Translations under genes and position numbers: made by a program | In this document: positions 8,023 to 17,084 of the stretch, piece after piece | Position numbering within the stretch: the stretch's first letter is position 1 | Layout: each line of letters starts with the position of its first letter | Notes under the pieces: model-generated | What the model was told of the DNA's origin: nothing | The model's database searches: none | Seen by the model: the letters and a program-made list of their open reading frames with translations, nothing else | Origin: Brevibacillus laterosporus | Lineage (GTDB): Bacteria; Bacillota; Bacilli; Brevibacillales; Brevibacillaceae | Direction of reading: 5' to 3' | Length of the DNA stretch: 64,000 nucleotides | Assembly (NCBI GenBank): GCA_007833815.1 | Contig: CP033464.1 | Coordinates: 1,621,501-1,685,500, forward strand

Positions 8023-8658
8023 ATGGAATTGATTTTTTTCTTGCTTTTGATTCTGATTATAGGTGTTGCAATATTTCTGAAATTCGGGAGTTTCCCCAAA
8101 AAATCTCCAAATACGAGACAAATAACAAATGATATTGATCCATTGTCTATAGATATCCATGATATAGATAAAATGCTTGATGGCTCAGAATTTGAGATAT
8201 ATTTATATAGACTGTTTCATGCACTAGGCTATAAAGAAGTTTATAAAACGGTGGGTAGTAGAGATTTTGGTGCTGACCTTGTTTTTACAGATCGAGCTGG
8301 AGTTCGAAATGTAGTACAAGCGAAACGCTATAGTATTGATAATCTAGTAGGTATTAGTGGCGTACAAGAGGTATATTCATCGATGAGATTCTATAAAGCA
8401 AAGAAGTCAATTCTGATTGCAACAACTAGATATACTGATTCATGCGAAACCTTGGCTGGGATCAATAATGTAAAATTATTAGACCGTACAGATTTAATTT
8501 CTATCATTGAAGCTTTTAAACAAGGTAATGTGGAAAAGGCAAAAAGTATTATTGAGGCGGAGCCAAGAGTAATTCTGGATTCGTGGTTTGAATATGCAGA
8601 TACAAATCGAGAAATTAAGAAGGATAAAAAGGCTGAGAAGTTAATACGGGGAATATAG
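8023..8658 (+). CDS. Membrane-anchored Mrr-like restriction endonuclease
   Basis: The 211-residue protein begins with one membrane segment (residues 1-25, rich in L/I/F) followed by a restriction-endonuclease-type (Mrr_cat) domain. The catalytic layout is visible: GSRDFGADLVF supplies the Asp, and VVQAKRY supplies the QxK pair. ATG 8023 is chosen because AGGAGAA lies just upstream and the membrane segment starts there. Proteins of this kind are found both as modification-dependent nucleases and as poorly characterised anchored nucleases. No methyltransferase is adjacent, so a classical restriction-modification role is not supported. Confidence 0.8.
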   Translation: MELIFFLLLILIIGVAIFLKFGSFPKKSPNTRQITNDIDPLSIDIHDIDKMLDGSEFEIYLYRLFHALGYKEVYKTVGSRDFGADLVFTDRAGVRNVVQAKRYSIDNLVGISGVQEVYSSMRFYKAKKSILIATTRYTDSCETLAGINNVKLLDRTDLISIIEAFKQGNVEKAKSIIEAEPRVILDSWFEYADTNREIKKDKKAEKLIRGI

Positions 8659-8999
8659 TTTAAAATGGTTTTTATTTGTAATTTTTTGGAGGACTGTTCA
8701 TTTAAACAAACATCCTTCTTCACGCGAAATAATTGAGCAAAAGTAAATGTCGAATTAGTGGTTGTGGAATGATGGTGAAATTTGGGTTGTTGAAGATCAT
8801 CTTGGCTGAACAGAACTTGAGCTAGCAGGATTGGTAGTGGCTAGCCCAAAATTTGTCGCTACTTACCAGAGAACTGTAATATGAGTTGTGTACCAAGATA
8901 GACAAAATACAGAACTGATTTGAAAACAAAAAATAAATCACATTGCATTGTGATTGTACACGATTATTGGACACTTTAAAAAAGTCACGTGGAGTTGTT
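8659..8999. other. Gene-free stretch, possibly a decayed gene
   Basis: No intact gene is visible. One frame has a protein-like run (TELELAGLVVASPKFVATYQ) around 8812-8875 but is broken soon after. I see no RNA structure or terminator with a clear T run. Confidence 0.3.
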
Positions 9000-9287
9000 C
9001 TATTGCTCAATGTCAGTAATGTAGGAATCTGTTTTTATTAAAGTAAACCAAGTACATATCATAAACCCAATTGCTGAAATTAGTAACAGAATCATTCCTA
9101 AAAGGCGATAAGACTCTATAAGAGAGACAAACAAATAGTTGTTCATTTCTGGGATTGAATAGGAAGCGAAGTCACCTTCGTGATATTTTATTCCATTTTC
9201 AATGCCGAATTTTGTACTATTTAAAATTAACACCACACCAACGATTCCTAAAATTAAATAGATTATTTTATCTAACCAATGTTTCAT
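9000..9287 (-). CDS. Small two-helix membrane protein of unknown function
   Basis: This 95-residue protein has a membrane segment at about residues 6-26 (IIYLILGIVGVVLIL) and a second at about 58-82 (LLGMILLLISAIGFMICTW), with a polar loop between them. ATG 9287 is used because a GGGGTG ribosome site lies upstream in a sensible position. It sits next to a pseudogene on the same strand. I do not recognise the family. Confidence 0.55.
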   Translation of the reverse strand: MKHWLDKIIYLILGIVGVVLILNSTKFGIENGIKYHEGDFASYSIPEMNNYLFVSLIESYRLLGMILLLISAIGFMICTWFTLIKTDSYITDIEQ

Positions 9288-9312
9288 TGAATTCACCCCT
9301 TTTAAAAAAATT

Positions 9313-9350
9313 GAAGCAACACTCAACTAGTTTGCAAATAGTGTTGCTTC
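9313..9350 (-). terminator. Terminator for the minus-strand pseudogene
   Basis: An 11-bp perfect stem (GAAGCAACACT with AGTGTTGCTTC) is followed on the minus strand by a T run (9303-9312). Confidence 0.7.
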
Positions 9351-9363
9351 TAAATTATTTAAA

Positions 9364-9592
9364 TTATACTTCTTGCCAAGTGAAATAAAAACCAGTTGGC
9401 TGATCTAGGGTTCCTACATCTACTTTCCTTTCTTTACCAAGGAGGGGCTTTTCCCAGATATCAAGATAATATGTGTCATATATAGGGAAGATAAAATACT
9501 TGTAAGTTTTTCCGCTTGGAACGTTATAGGTAATTTCCTTGGTAAATTCTTTACCTGCTTACTAACAAGATAGCGATAACGGGAATAACCAT
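9364..9592 (-). pseudogene. Remnant of a small secreted protein gene
   Basis: A start at 9592 opens a hydrophobic leader (MVIPVIAILLVS). The frame then shifts and continues without stop for about 65 residues (containing TKEITYNVPSGKTYKYFIFP and ending in GFYFTWQEV) to TAA at 9364. The leader joins the C-terminal part after an apparent deletion and frameshift. It ends in its own terminator, which supports a former gene. Family unknown. Confidence 0.5.
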
Positions 9593-9751
9593 TTTTTTCT
9601 TCAAATTATTAAACGCCCTCTTTAAGTATGTAATTGTAAATATTACCATCATTTCAATTAAATGAAACGATGAGGTCTATTAAAAAAATACCTTTTGATT
9701 TCATATTTTTAATTCTGTATGAGGCTACTCCAATAAAGTAACATCCTCATA

Positions 9752-9806
9752 TTGACAGAGATAACGTTGTTTGATACATTTACTACGAAATTGAGAATCA
9801 TTATCA
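9752..9806 (+). promoter_or_regulatory. Promoter and Fur box for the siderophore-binding gene
   Basis: TTGACA (9752-9757), a 17-base spacer and TACATT (9775-9780) are followed at 9792-9806 by TGAGAATCATTATCA, which matches the 7-1-7 Fur consensus TGATAATNATTATCA with one mismatch. The box covers the expected transcription start, so iron repression is very likely. Confidence 0.8.
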
Positions 9807-9844
9807 AACTTATTTACACTGTCATACATATAGGGGAGACTTAC

Positions 9845-10828
9845 ATGTTAAAGAAAAAATCACTCTTCTTCGTTACTACCATTTTCATTGTGCTGTCTGT
9901 CCTCATGACTGCTTGTGGCGGAACGAGTAACACAAACAGCGGTGCTACTACACCAAAGGAAAAGGACACCAAAGCAACAGCTGAGGGATTCCGCAGCTTT
10001 GAAACAAAAAAGGGAGTTGTGAACATCCCAGTAAAACCTAAGCGAATCGTTACAGATTTTTATGGTGGTGAATTGCTTTCTGTAGGAGCAAATGTTGTCG
10101 GTGTTGAGCCAACCACCTTCAAAAATCCGTTCCTGACCGATCTGCTGAAAAGTGTTACTGATATCGGAGAGCCTATTAGTACGGAAAAAACATTGCAGCT
10201 AAAACCTGATTTGATTGTTGTTATGAAAGATGAAAACTATGAAGCCTTGTCGAAAATAGCTCCTACTTTGCACATCCCCTATGGCACTGCCACTAATATT
10301 TATGAAACAGTAAGACTGTTCGGCGATATTGCAGGGGAAAAGGAAAAAGCAGAGAAGTTTATCGCTGCGTATGACCAAAAGGCCGCGGATGGTCGTGAGA
10401 AGCTAAAGGGTGTCATCGACGAGAATGCTACCTTTGGACTTTATGAACTGACAGATAAGGGTGAGCTGTGGATATTTGGGGATAATGCTGGCCGAGGTGG
10501 ACAAGCGGTTTATAATGCGTTGAAGCTGAAAATGCCACATGCTAAGAATAGTACAGAGGACCAAACTTTGAAGCTGTCCATGGAGATACTACCACAGTAT
10601 GCTGCTGATTACATGTTCCTGACGACTTATGATCCTCAGAAAAAGGGAGAAGCGTTAAATCAATTGCAGACTTCAGCGGTTTGGAAAAATCTGAAGGCAA
10701 CCAAGAACAATACCTTGTTCTATAACGACTTTGATACGTATTATCGTTATGATCCGATTGCAATTACTGGACAAATTGATCTAATTGTTGACATGCTACT
10801 TGCGAGAAGCAAAGAAAATAAGAAATAA
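9845..10828 (+). CDS. Iron-siderophore ABC transporter substrate-binding lipoprotein
   Basis: The 327-residue protein has a lipoprotein signal (hydrophobic segment ending in the lipobox LMTAC, lipidated Cys near residue 26) and a FecB/FhuD-type periplasmic-binding domain. The domain opens with the typical KPKRIVTDFYGGELLSVGA and contains LQLKPDLIVVM, the common helix-linker signature. ATG 9845 is set by the AGGGGAG site. It resembles Bacillus YfiY/YhfQ-type hydroxamate or citrate siderophore receptors. No permease or ATPase gene follows, so it must share a transporter encoded elsewhere. The Fur box upstream fits expression under iron limitation. Confidence 0.9.
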   Translation: MLKKKSLFFVTTIFIVLSVLMTACGGTSNTNSGATTPKEKDTKATAEGFRSFETKKGVVNIPVKPKRIVTDFYGGELLSVGANVVGVEPTTFKNPFLTDLLKSVTDIGEPISTEKTLQLKPDLIVVMKDENYEALSKIAPTLHIPYGTATNIYETVRLFGDIAGEKEKAEKFIAAYDQKAADGREKLKGVIDENATFGLYELTDKGELWIFGDNAGRGGQAVYNALKLKMPHAKNSTEDQTLKLSMEILPQYAADYMFLTTYDPQKKGEALNQLQTSAVWKNLKATKNNTLFYNDFDTYYRYDPIAITGQIDLIVDMLLARSKENKK

Positions 10829-10988
10829 GCTTTTTCATATGCAGGTGTCTCATATAGATATTCCAAAATAACTAAAAGGAAACAAAAGTTTGTTACTGAT
10901 ATCATAGCTTTTATTATCGTACTTTTTCTTGTACTATATGATTTCCTGTTAAAGTGAGCTATTGGGAGATTGGATTTTATGAAAAGGG

Positions 10989-11020
10989 AGGGCGGGCCAA
11001 AATTGGCTTCGCCCTTTTTT
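10989..11020 (+). terminator. Rho-independent terminator
   Basis: An AGGGCG/CGCCCT stem, extended by GCCAA/TTGGC, is followed by TTTTTT. It lies about 160 bases after the siderophore-binding gene; the sequence between shows no gene. Confidence 0.75.
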
Positions 11021-11099
11021 GATGGTTTAGTGGACTGTAACTAATTCTTATTGGTAAATACTCCCGAAACAACACTAAGGAAGGCTTGAACTGCTGAGG

Positions 11100-11556
11100 A
11101 GGCACATTGAATGGATGGACAAGCTAATGCCACACACCGCCAATGCATTCGCTTGAGAGGTCTGGATCGAATTTTTGGCTGGTTTTTAAGAAATAATTCT
11201 GGACCGATTGTAATGCCCAGTCCTTCCTGCACTACTTCTATTAGGCATATCTGCCTTTATTGGGTCTCGTTTCGGAAGCTATGCGGTAGATAAATGGGGG
11301 GCTACTACTTGGGCGACGACTCCAGCCATTCAATTCTATCTGATTTTTTGAATGTAGAATATTAGGGAATTTTATTGATAATACGGCAGTGCTGAATCTA
11401 GGTATTACGTTGGGTGCGGGCTTAGAAGGCGTGATGATTGAATACACCTCAGTGCGTCATTTTGGGTGGTTTAGTGGGGTGATCGTATTTGTTGCACTTG
11501 TTACTGCGTCCTATTCATTCTTATTACATTGTAAACAGAAGCAAACAACAATATAA
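11100..11556 (+). pseudogene. Decayed major facilitator superfamily transporter (C-terminal part)
   Basis: Pieces of an MFS drug-efflux type protein occur in different frames. One reads FIGSRFGSYAVDKWGA, the cytoplasmic motif between membrane helices. The other runs to TAA 11556 with NTAVLNLGITLGAGLEG and a last hydrophobic helix (FSGVIVFVALVTASYSF). Stops and frameshifts separate them and most of the N-terminal half is missing. It resembles DHA1-type permeases such as YdhP. It is not expected to be functional. Confidence 0.6.
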
Positions 11557-11681
11557 ATCGTCTTAGTTTGTAAACGATTTCTAAAAATGGAACATCAAAT
11601 AAATGTAGCATAGGGAGTTAAATATTACAAATATTTGGTATATTGGTAGGTAGGTACCTAAAAAGAAATGAGGATTTAGCT

Positions 11682-12542
11682 ATGGATGTTACCATACCGG
11701 AAAAGATTAGTCCGCTATTACAAGACTATACTAACTTATTAATGTCTGAATTACCCGATGTAATACACGGAGTTTATTTATATGGTTCGATCGCTTTGTC
11801 AGCATTTGATGAGCATAAAAGTGATATAGATTTTATTACAGTCTTAAAAAGAAGCTTAACAAATACAGAAACTGAATTAGTTCGGAAGCTTCATCATACG
11901 CTAAAGAAAGGTAATTCACTTGCAAAGAGACTGGACGGTATGTATATCAATCTGGAGGACATAGGGAAGGATAATAAATCCTTACAGCCGTATCCATGCT
12001 GTGCTAGTGGAACATTCAAAAAAATGGGATACTGGGATATTAATCACGTGACGTGGTGGACGTTAAAACATCATGGTGTAACAGTTGTGGGGAAACGTCT
12101 GGAAGAATTGCGTATTGCTACACAATGGTTGGATGTTGAAGAGACAATGAACTATAACGTAAATGAATATTGGGCGAAAAAAGGAAAAAGCCGTATCTAT
12201 TTCTTGTTTGATGGATGGGTTGAGGACGCTGTATTAACATTGTGCCGAATTTATTACACGCTGAAGTTTAAGGAAATTATTTCGAAAGGGAAAGCGGTAG
12301 AATATGCACTACAAGTATTTCCTTCTGAATGGCATCTAATCCTAAGAGAATCCTTGAGAATTCGTAACGGAGAAAATGAGCCATCTTACTTTTCTTCCAG
12401 AATAAAAAGAGCAAAAGAAACAAGAAGATTTATATTATATTTGATTGCCTTTTGTAATTCGAATTTTTTTACTAGTGATACTCGTTCAGATAAACAAGCT
12501 TATGTATGCCCGAATGTGGAGGGTGCAACAAGAGACTCGTGA
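11682..12542 (+). CDS. Aminoglycoside nucleotidyltransferase-like protein (ANT(3'')/ANT(9) type)
   Basis: This 286-residue protein contains the nucleotidyltransferase signature YGSIALSAFDEHKSDIDF near residues 34-51, where GS and the DxD pair bind nucleotide and metal. A helical C-terminal region of the AadA/DUF4111 kind follows, including an NVNEYWAKKGKSR-like segment. Known relatives adenylylate spectinomycin and/or streptomycin. Chromosomal homologues of this kind are common in Bacillaceae and need not confer resistance. ATG 11682 is chosen for homology and a GAGG site; an in-frame ATG lies 39 bases upstream. Substrate is inferred only from family. Confidence 0.75.
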   Translation: MDVTIPEKISPLLQDYTNLLMSELPDVIHGVYLYGSIALSAFDEHKSDIDFITVLKRSLTNTETELVRKLHHTLKKGNSLAKRLDGMYINLEDIGKDNKSLQPYPCCASGTFKKMGYWDINHVTWWTLKHHGVTVVGKRLEELRIATQWLDVEETMNYNVNEYWAKKGKSRIYFLFDGWVEDAVLTLCRIYYTLKFKEIISKGKAVEYALQVFPSEWHLILRESLRIRNGENEPSYFSSRIKRAKETRRFILYLIAFCNSNFFTSDTRSDKQAYVCPNVEGATRDS

Positions 12543-12933
12543 ATGGGGGGTATCCAATTAGGCTACCTAAGAGTGTCGCAGTATACAGCCATTAAAAAAA
12601 CAATACCTATCTAACTGTAATTTCTACGATTGGCCGTCCTCTCAAATGGAATGCTGTCTGGTTCTAGTAATAAATTTTTAGCAAATAGCACATTCATCAA
12701 CCTGTATATACTGGAAAAGCTCAAGTTGAAATCATGCTTGAGTTTTTTTCATGTATAATAAGCGGAAGTGGGAGTAAAGTTGAGAAGGTTTCGATTATCT
12801 TGACATTTTTTAACTCGATTGAACTCTTGTCCTGAGACAACATGACCTAAGGTCCGTTTATGAGACACTTAGGAGATATGTAAAACAATATGAATGTTAT
12901 CTTTACAGAAATATACGGAATGAGGAACAAGCT
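12543..12933. other. Intergenic stretch with one terminator
   Basis: Apart from the terminator at 12720-12749 I see no gene. The last ~110 bases before 12934 read open in frame with the following radical SAM gene (RSVYETLRRYVKQYECYLYR) but lack a start codon, so a longer N-terminus in an ancestor is possible. Confidence 0.35.
12720..12749 (+). terminator. Rho-independent terminator
   Basis: A CTCAAG/CTTGAG stem (12720-12725 with 12737-12742) is followed by seven T residues. It probably ends the nucleotidyltransferase transcript. Confidence 0.75.
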
Positions 12934-13809
12934 TTGAAGACATTTAAAAAGGTATATATCGAAGTTACCAGTGTTTGTAATCTTGCCTGTAGCTTTTGTC
13001 CACAAACGAGTCGACAAGCTAAGTTTATCAAGCTGGACACTTTTACTAATATATTGGATCAAATTAAACCACACACCAAGCATATCTATCTTCATGTTAA
13101 AGGCGAGCCTCTTCTTCATCCCAAAATTGATGAGCTGTTGGATGCAAGCCATGCGAAAGGGTTTAAGGTCAACATCACTACAAACGGAACGCTTATTCAA
13201 AAAAATCGGGCCAAGTTATTGGGAAAGCCAGCGTTGCGCCAAATGAACTTCTCACTGCATAGTTTTGATGGTCACGAGGGCTCGGTTGATCGAGATAAAT
13301 ATCTGGCTAACATTCTTTCCTTTGTTCGGGAGGCGGCAGAACATAACGTTATCATATCGTTTAGGCTATGGAATCTAGACCAAGATAACGCGACGAACAT
13401 TCAAAAGAGTAGAAACAGAGAGACATTAGAGGTACTGGAAAGAGAATTTAATCTAGACTACAAAATTGAAGAAAAAGTGATTCCGGGTAGCGGAGTCAAG
13501 ATTGCTGAAAGAATTTATATAAATCAGGATCATGAATTTGAATGGCCGAGCTTGCACGCACCGGAAGACGATGGAAAAGGCTTTTGCCATGCCCTGAGAA
13601 GTCAAGCCGGAATACTCGTAGATGGAACCGTGATACCGTGCTGTTTGGATGGAGAAGGTGTTATTAATTTAGGAAATATCCAAGATACGCCTTTTTCTGA
13701 AATCGTAGAGAGCGAGAGAGCAAATAATCTTTTCTATGGATTTTCTAGAAGGGAAGCTGTTGAGGAATTATGTAGGAAATGTGGATATAGAAAGAGATTT
13801 GGGGCGTAA
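12934..13809 (+). CDS. Radical SAM/SPASM-domain enzyme of unknown substrate
   Basis: The 291-residue protein has the radical SAM CX3CX2C motif (CNLACSFC, residues 13-20) for the SAM-binding 4Fe-4S cluster, a TIM-barrel core with GEPLLHPKI, and a C-terminal SPASM-like Cys cluster (CHAL, VIPCCLDGEG, CRKCGYRKRF) for auxiliary cluster binding. The GD/GE motif and LGNI element fit the peptide- or nucleoside-modifying SPASM group. The TTG start at 12934 has a GAGGAAC site. No precursor-peptide gene is evident next to it. A terminator separates it from the biosynthetic operon 300 bases downstream, so a shared role is possible but unsupported. Confidence 0.8.
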   Translation: MKTFKKVYIEVTSVCNLACSFCPQTSRQAKFIKLDTFTNILDQIKPHTKHIYLHVKGEPLLHPKIDELLDASHAKGFKVNITTNGTLIQKNRAKLLGKPALRQMNFSLHSFDGHEGSVDRDKYLANILSFVREAAEHNVIISFRLWNLDQDNATNIQKSRNRETLEVLEREFNLDYKIEEKVIPGSGVKIAERIYINQDHEFEWPSLHAPEDDGKGFCHALRSQAGILVDGTVIPCCLDGEGVINLGNIQDTPFSEIVESERANNLFYGFSRREAVEELCRKCGYRKRFGA

Positions 13810-13828
13810 TTGTAACGCTATGATAGAT

Positions 13829-13860
13829 GAACACCTGTACTATTGCAGGTGTTCTTTTTA
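13829..13860 (+). terminator. Rho-independent terminator
   Basis: A 9-bp stem GAACACCTG/CAGGTGTTC is followed by TTTTTA. Confidence 0.8.
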
Positions 13861-14035
13861 TTGGTCACAATAAATTGGTAAAATATGATATTTGCGAAAC
13901 CTCCAGTATAGTAACAATGATGCAAGAAACCAGAAATTTTATTAGGTTTGAATTTGGATAAATAAATGAACGTGTTACTTGAAAATTTACAAAAAAAGTA
14001 TGTTATAGAAAAATAAAATGTCGAATAATGCTATC

Positions 14036-14064
14036 TTGTCATTTTTTGAAGCTCGTGATAACAT
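14036..14064 (+). promoter_or_regulatory. Probable promoter of the biosynthetic operon
   Basis: TTGTCA (14036-14041), a 17-base spacer and TAACAT (14059-14064) stand 55 bases before the first start codon. It is the best promoter-like pair in the AT-rich region after the preceding terminator. Confidence 0.5.
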
Positions 14065-14118
14065 ATAGACGATTTAGGAATAATTTACATTTATTCAATA
14101 AAATAGAGAGGTTTTTCG

Positions 14119-14865
14119 ATGAATAGGGAAGCAATCGCGATTGTGGCCGGATATCATTTCTTTATAGATAAAGAGCGGAGGAGCTCGAATAAATTGATTT
14201 GCAAAGTAAATGAATCAGCCATCACGTCATTACTCACACCAAAGCCGTTCAAAATTCATCAAAAATTGACACCATTTCTCCTGCAATCTGTTGCCAATGT
14301 TGTTTCTTTGTTGGAACAGAAAAATCTTTTACCTGCTCCAGATCGAAGAGGAGTCATTATGAATGTGCCTAATGCGATTTTTGCAGAAATTGATTCCTAT
14401 CTTTATGCCTTTCATCAACAGCGAAGAAGAATTAGACCTCATCAGAGCTTGTCTATTGATTCAAGCTCTCCCACCGCACTTGTTACCTTGCAATTTGATT
14501 TTAAAGGACCTTCTGCTACATTGACCGATCTTTATGGAGGCTTGAGCAGTCTGGGCTGGGCATACAATCTGATAAGGGAGAACCGTGCCGATTTGATGAT
14601 GGTAGTTGATGTGGATCGAGAGCTGTCTTCAACGGATGACTTTGTTGGAAGCATTACCGTTGCAGCGTTGATGAAAGAGTCTGCCCTAGGAGAGGTAGAA
14701 CCAGTTGGCAAATTAACAGACTGGGCATTCGAGCATCCGGGAAAAGATAGCTTACAAGGCAGAAAGCTAGAACAGGTCATGACTTGGTTGGACTCATCGA
14801 ATTCATCGCAACGGTTTGGCTATGAGGATAAGGAAAATTGGGCGATTTGTTTTACAAAATCATAG
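14119..14865 (+). CDS. Truncated ketosynthase-like protein without active-site Cys
   Basis: The 248-residue protein matches the N-terminal half of the thiolase/ketosynthase fold. At residues 126-150 it has FDFKGPSATLTDLYGGLSSL, where condensing enzymes carry GPS..T.ACASG; the nucleophilic Cys is absent. The His-containing C-terminal half is missing. Chain-length-factor proteins of type II polyketide systems are also Cys-less ketosynthase homologues, so this may be a regulatory or structural partner of the complete ketosynthase encoded next. It is the first gene of the operon, with an AGAGAGG site. The length is about 60% of a normal ketosynthase and shows no sign of frameshift. Function inferred. 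Confidence 0.7.
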   Translation: MNREAIAIVAGYHFFIDKERRSSNKLICKVNESAITSLLTPKPFKIHQKLTPFLLQSVANVVSLLEQKNLLPAPDRRGVIMNVPNAIFAEIDSYLYAFHQQRRRIRPHQSLSIDSSSPTALVTLQFDFKGPSATLTDLYGGLSSLGWAYNLIRENRADLMMVVDVDRELSSTDDFVGSITVAALMKESALGEVEPVGKLTDWAFEHPGKDSLQGRKLEQVMTWLDSSNSSQRFGYEDKENWAICFTKS

Positions 14866-14880
14866 GAGAGGAACGTGGGT

Positions 14881-16014
14881 ATGAGAGTAGGCATCGCTGG
14901 TCTTGGTATCGTTTCTCCTTATGGATTCGGTTTAGAGACAATTTCCAGAGGACTGCTTGCAGGTAAAAGTGCGCTTACCTCCTTGACTAGATTTGACGCT
15001 CAAGCTTTTCGATCCCAAGTAGGTGGACAAGTTGACTTTCAAAGTGACAGGTTGGAGGAATCGATAGCAGAAGCTTGGTTAAACAAAGCCTTGCAGGAGG
15101 CGTTGGCACAATCAGAGTGCGAGCTAGAGACATGGCGTGGCTACAAAAAAGCCATTATTTTGCCAGTCGTGTGTGGTGTGTCTGCATCTGTATTGGAAGA
15201 AAGGGCAGGGGTTTGGGTAAAAGACCCTTTAGAGTTTCTTCCTTATGGATGGCGTGAGAAAACACCTGTATTACGTGTATCAGCAGCATGCTCTTCCGTA
15301 AGCTCTGCGATTGCTATGGCTAGAAGTCTTATCTCACAAGGGCAGCTCGATATGGTGATGGTTGCACGCGCAGAGTTGTTGAATGAGTATGAATATGCTT
15401 CACTCGACATCGTTAAGGCTATCTCAACAGAGACAGCACGTCCCTTTGATCAAAAGCGTAATGGAATTTTAGTAGGAGAAGGGGCTGGAGTTATCCTGCT
15501 TGAATCGGAGGAATGCTTGCTAGATCGGGGAAAGCAGCCATTGGCATGGATAGATGGAATCAGTCATATCGTTAGTGGGTATGAAACAAATTTGGTTGAA
15601 TTAGATAAGGAAAGCACCATGCAAACGATGCGTGAGGCACTGGAGGAAGCACAGCTTGAAAAAGTGGATTGCATTCAGGCTCATGCTACAGGTACGCCAC
15701 AAGGAGATCTCATTGAAGCAATAGGAATTTCGGAGGCTATTAAAGAGGGCAATACTATACCAGTTAGCTCTCACAAAGGTGCTATTGGACATTTGCTACG
15801 TTGTTCAGGAGTAATGGGATTGGCTACAGGCATTATTTCTTTACAGAAGCAAGTAGTCCCACCAACTATTGGATTAACAAACCTCGATCCAGCGTGCCCC
15901 ATTAAGCCAGTAATGGGACACGGATTGAAGACAAAAGTGGAGTCTGTTCTTATCAATAGTTTTGGTTTTTGCGGCAACTATGTGTCTATGGTAATCACTT
16001 ATCCGGTGTTGTGA
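14881..16014 (+). CDS. FabF-type 3-oxoacyl-carrier-protein synthase (ketosynthase)
   Basis: The protein (377 residues from ATG 14881; a GTG six bases upstream is also possible) has a complete Cys-His-His catalytic set: Cys137 in SAACSSVSSAI, His268 in QAHATGTPQGD and His304 in GAIGHLLRCSG. It should condense an acyl or aminoacyl thioester with a carrier-bound extender by decarboxylation. No acyltransferase or ketoreductase is encoded nearby, so malonyl loading would rely on fatty-acid FabD, or the enzyme uses an unusual partner. It follows the Cys-less homologue by 15 bases, as in a KS/chain-length-factor pair, although the order here is reversed. Confidence 0.85.
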   Translation: MRVGIAGLGIVSPYGFGLETISRGLLAGKSALTSLTRFDAQAFRSQVGGQVDFQSDRLEESIAEAWLNKALQEALAQSECELETWRGYKKAIILPVVCGVSASVLEERAGVWVKDPLEFLPYGWREKTPVLRVSAACSSVSSAIAMARSLISQGQLDMVMVARAELLNEYEYASLDIVKAISTETARPFDQKRNGILVGEGAGVILLESEECLLDRGKQPLAWIDGISHIVSGYETNLVELDKESTMQTMREALEEAQLEKVDCIQAHATGTPQGDLIEAIGISEAIKEGNTIPVSSHKGAIGHLLRCSGVMGLATGIISLQKQVVPPTIGLTNLDPACPIKPVMGHGLKTKVESVLINSFGFCGNYVSMVITYPVL

Positions 16015-16082
16015 GAACATGAAAATGAAGCATTTATATGGTGAAAAAATTTATACGATAGTGTCGGAAAGTAGGAGGAAGT

Positions 16083-17084
16083 ATGAGTTTTATACACGTG
16101 TCTAACTTACAGAAGGACTATGCTTATTATAGAAAGGAGGTTGGGTTGCTCAATTCCATCAAAAATCTGTTTCATCGGGAAAAGCTGGTCAAAGAAGCGG
16201 TACAGAAGATCTCATTTGATATTGATGAGGGCGAGATGATGGCTTTTCTTGGGCCAAACGGTGCTGGAAAAACGACAACTCTGAAAATTTTGTCAGGCAT
16301 ATTGCATCCGACAAGCGGGGAAGCAACCGTTATGGGCTATGTTCCATGGGAACGTAAAAAAGAATTTAAAATGAATTTTTCTATTGTTATGGGGCAAAAA
16401 AGTCAGCTCTGGTGGGATCTGCCCGCCAATGAGTCCCTATTTTTAAATAAATTCATTTACGAGGTTGAAGATCGTGAGTATCAAAAAACATTGGAGGAAC
16501 TAACAGAATTACTTGATGTCAAGGATGTTTTGGACGTACAGGTGAGAAGACTTTCTTTAGGTGAAAGAATGAAGCTGGAATTGGTGGCTGCTTTAATTCA
16601 TCGACCTAAGGTTATTTTGCTGGATGAGCCTACGATTGGGTTGGACCTTATCTCTCAGAAAAGCATTCGCAAATTTTTGAAGTATTACAATGAAGAGACG
16701 AAAGCTACCATCATTTTGACAACGCACTACATGAAGGATGTAGAGGACCTTTGCAAACGAGCTATTATCATCAATCAAGGAAAGATTGTCTATGATGGCA
16801 ACTTAAATAAGGTAAATGAATTGCTGAACCAAAAGAAGCTAATTAAAATTCAATTTTCCTCTCCTGTTCAACAATCAGCTGTAGAAACTTACGGGATTGT
16901 GAGAGAACACAATGAATATGAAAGTCTTATTGAGCTTGACCGTGAGTTTCTAAAGCAAAACTCCAAATTGATATTGGAACATTTACCCGTAAGTGACATT
17001 AATGTAGAGGATATCCCCATCGAAGATAGTATTACGATTTTGTATAAGAAGGATGAGAAAAATGAGAAGGTTGCGCAGTTTTAG
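16083..17084 (+). CDS. ABC transporter ATP-binding protein
   Basis: The 333-residue ATPase has Walker A (GPNGAGKTT, residues 57-65), the signature LSLGERMKLE, Walker B (VILLDEPTIGLD) and an H-loop (TTHYMKD). It belongs to the NatA/DrrA-like group of exporters that work with DUF990-type permeases. A strong AGGAGG site precedes the start. Its 3' end overlaps the first permease gene by about 30 bases. Together with the two permeases it probably exports the pathway product and may give self-protection. Confidence 0.93.
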   Translation: MSFIHVSNLQKDYAYYRKEVGLLNSIKNLFHREKLVKEAVQKISFDIDEGEMMAFLGPNGAGKTTTLKILSGILHPTSGEATVMGYVPWERKKEFKMNFSIVMGQKSQLWWDLPANESLFLNKFIYEVEDREYQKTLEELTELLDVKDVLDVQVRRLSLGERMKLELVAALIHRPKVILLDEPTIGLDLISQKSIRKFLKYYNEETKATIILTTHYMKDVEDLCKRAIIINQGKIVYDGNLNKVNELLNQKKLIKIQFSSPVQQSAVETYGIVREHNEYESLIELDREFLKQNSKLILEHLPVSDINVEDIPIEDSITILYKKDEKNEKVAQF

